Assembly (NCBI RefSeq): GCF_900155945.1
Contig: NZ_FTMN01000006.1
Coordinates: 186,001-250,000, forward strand
Direction of reading: 5' to 3'
Source: Marinobacterium stanieri
GTDB taxonomy: Bacteria; Pseudomonadota; Gammaproteobacteria; Pseudomonadales; Balneatricaceae
Length of the DNA: 64,000 bases
Part shown: positions 63,343 through 64,000 of the stretch, one piece after another
Layout of the letters: each line of letters opens with the position of its first letter
Position numbering within the stretch: the first letter of the stretch is position 1
Notes under the pieces: model-generated
Told to the model about the DNA's origin: nothing
What the model saw: only the letters and a program-made list of their open reading frames with translations
Database searches by the model: none
Translations under genes and position numbers: made by a program

Positions 63343-64000
63343 CATCGGTAACCGACCGGCCAGCCCCAGCAGCCAGAGCACCAGGTTAACCGTGATGAAG
63401 GACAGGCCTGTCGCTACCACCAGTGCCGGTGCACAGAGCGCGGCCTGTCCATAACGTTCACCCAGCAGGGAGATCACACTGGCCATGGGCATGGCCGCCA
63501 TCAGAATCGCAATGGTCTGCATTGCAGGGTCAAAGCCGGGCAGTACCCAAACCGCCAGTGCGACCGCCGCCGGATGCAGCAGCAACTTGAAGACGGTCAT
63601 CTGGCCGATATCGGCCATGCGCCCTTTCACGGAGCTGCTCACCAGGCTGCCACCAATCACGAACAGGGCCACGGCAGCCGCCGAACGGCCCAGCATGCCA
63701 ACCGCCTGATCCAGAGCATCCGGCAAACGAACTTCCAGCCCCGCCACCAAAAGGCCAGCCAGAATCGCCAACACCAGCGGGTTGGTCAGGGTACGCTTGA
63801 ACAGTTCCAGCGCACGCTTGCCTGCCCCACCCTGACCACTGCACAACTCGGCCAGCACCAGTCCCAGCGGAATCAGAATCAGCAGATCCACCAGCATGGT
63901 CAGTGCAACCGCGACCGCCGCAGCAGAGCCGAACAGTTCACCCGCCACCGCCAGACCGATGAAGGCACTGTTGGCCAACGTTGCGCCCAGCCCCTGGAAT
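63334..64000 (-). CDS. AEC family permease, C-terminal part (5' end outside window)
   Basis: The frame is open through the right edge, so only about 222 residues are seen; the upstream residues read FQGLGATLANSAFIGL, the typical middle of AEC (auxin efflux carrier) transporters. Five TM helices follow, with GATLANSAFIGL-type and FVIGGSLV segments. These proteins export or exchange organic acids or amino acids. The gene is convergent with hvfX and shares 9 bp with it. A TTG at 63978 is not the real start. Confidence 0.82.
   Translation of the reverse strand, partial: FQGLGATLANSAFIGLAVAGELFGSAAAVAVALTMLVDLLILIPLGLVLAELCSGQGGAGKRALELFKRTLTNPLVLAILAGLLVAGLEVRLPDALDQAVGMLGRSAAAVALFVIGGSLVSSSVKGRMADIGQMTVFKLLLHPAAVALAVWVLPGFDPAMQTIAILMAAMPMASVISLLGERYGQAALCAPALVVATGLSFITVNLVLWLLGLAGRLPMSL

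Overview
The window comes from a fairly GC-rich Gammaproteobacterium, probably a marine or environmental member of the Oceanospirillales/Pseudomonadales type. I infer this from the Pseudomonas-like FadB, ETF-QO and fused indolepyruvate oxidoreductase, the DUF1302/DUF1329 pair and dense Shine-Dalgarno-led operons. I cannot name the species. Nothing suggests a phage, plasmid or large island. The only mobile-like object seen is a 163-bp MITE-like repeat at 45218-45380.

Layout. (1) 1-740: 3' end of a YbaY/META-domain lipoprotein gene. (2) 924-9884, minus strand: a fatty-acid oxidation block (thiolase, FadB, acyl-CoA dehydrogenase, EtfB, EtfA, ETF-QO) that passes electrons to ubiquinone. It is followed by an AraC-type regulator, a crotonase, a DUF2889 protein and a TetR regulator with its own operators. 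(3) 13878-21511: an envelope operon with a DUF1302 outer-membrane barrel, DUF1329, a YCF48 propeller, an MMPL/RND transporter and a UspE-like protein. (4) 21773-26063: a large indolepyruvate ferredoxin oxidoreductase and a Crp/Fnr regulator. (5) 26270-31809: two DUF3604 PHP-like secreted proteins, a membrane-anchored parvulin-like PPIase and a HupE-type metal permease. (6) 31839-34145: two tandem AraC paralogues. (7) 34413-51138: an oxidoreductase region with a D-2-hydroxyacid FAD dehydrogenase, a Tat/GMC dehydrogenase operon with a hydratase and IlvD, a HupE pair, a GldA-like alcohol dehydrogenase, a coniferyl-aldehyde-type dehydrogenase, an acyl-CoA ligase, a GntP permease, a D-2-hydroxyacid dehydrogenase and an FMN L-2-hydroxyacid dehydrogenase. 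(8) 51146-59783: a Crp/Fnr regulator, a secreted sulfatase and a MoxR-DUF58-DUF4381-vWA-vWA/TPR-BatD operon. (9) 60696-63342: an hvfABCX operon for a copper-binding oxazolone/thioamide RiPP. The window ends in an AEC-family permease gene.

The most interesting regulatory signal is a repeated bipartite site, GTCAA-N16-(A/G)TCAAG. The half-sites are direct repeats exactly 21 bp apart. I found it in six intergenic places: upstream of the DUF1302 operon, the FAD dehydrogenase, the GMC operon, the aldehyde dehydrogenase, the acyl-CoA ligase operon, and the second tandem AraC gene. At four of them a TAGNNT hexamer lies 21-22 bp downstream of the site. This is the geometry expected of an AraC-family class II activator and ties the scattered operons into one regulon. 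Read as a pathway (inference), GMC would oxidise an alcohol to an aldehyde, the aldehyde dehydrogenase would give the acid, the ligase the CoA ester, and the nearby beta-oxidation block would degrade it, with the DUF1302/MMPL operon handling transport of the hydrophobic substrate or product.

A second circuit has three TTGAC-N3-GTCAA-like palindromes, two next to tetR and one lying on the -35 box of the DUF2889-crotonase operon. The hvf operon at the right end encodes a precursor with eight KCG motifs, an MNIO enzyme (DUF692), its DUF2063 partner and a DoxX-like membrane protein.
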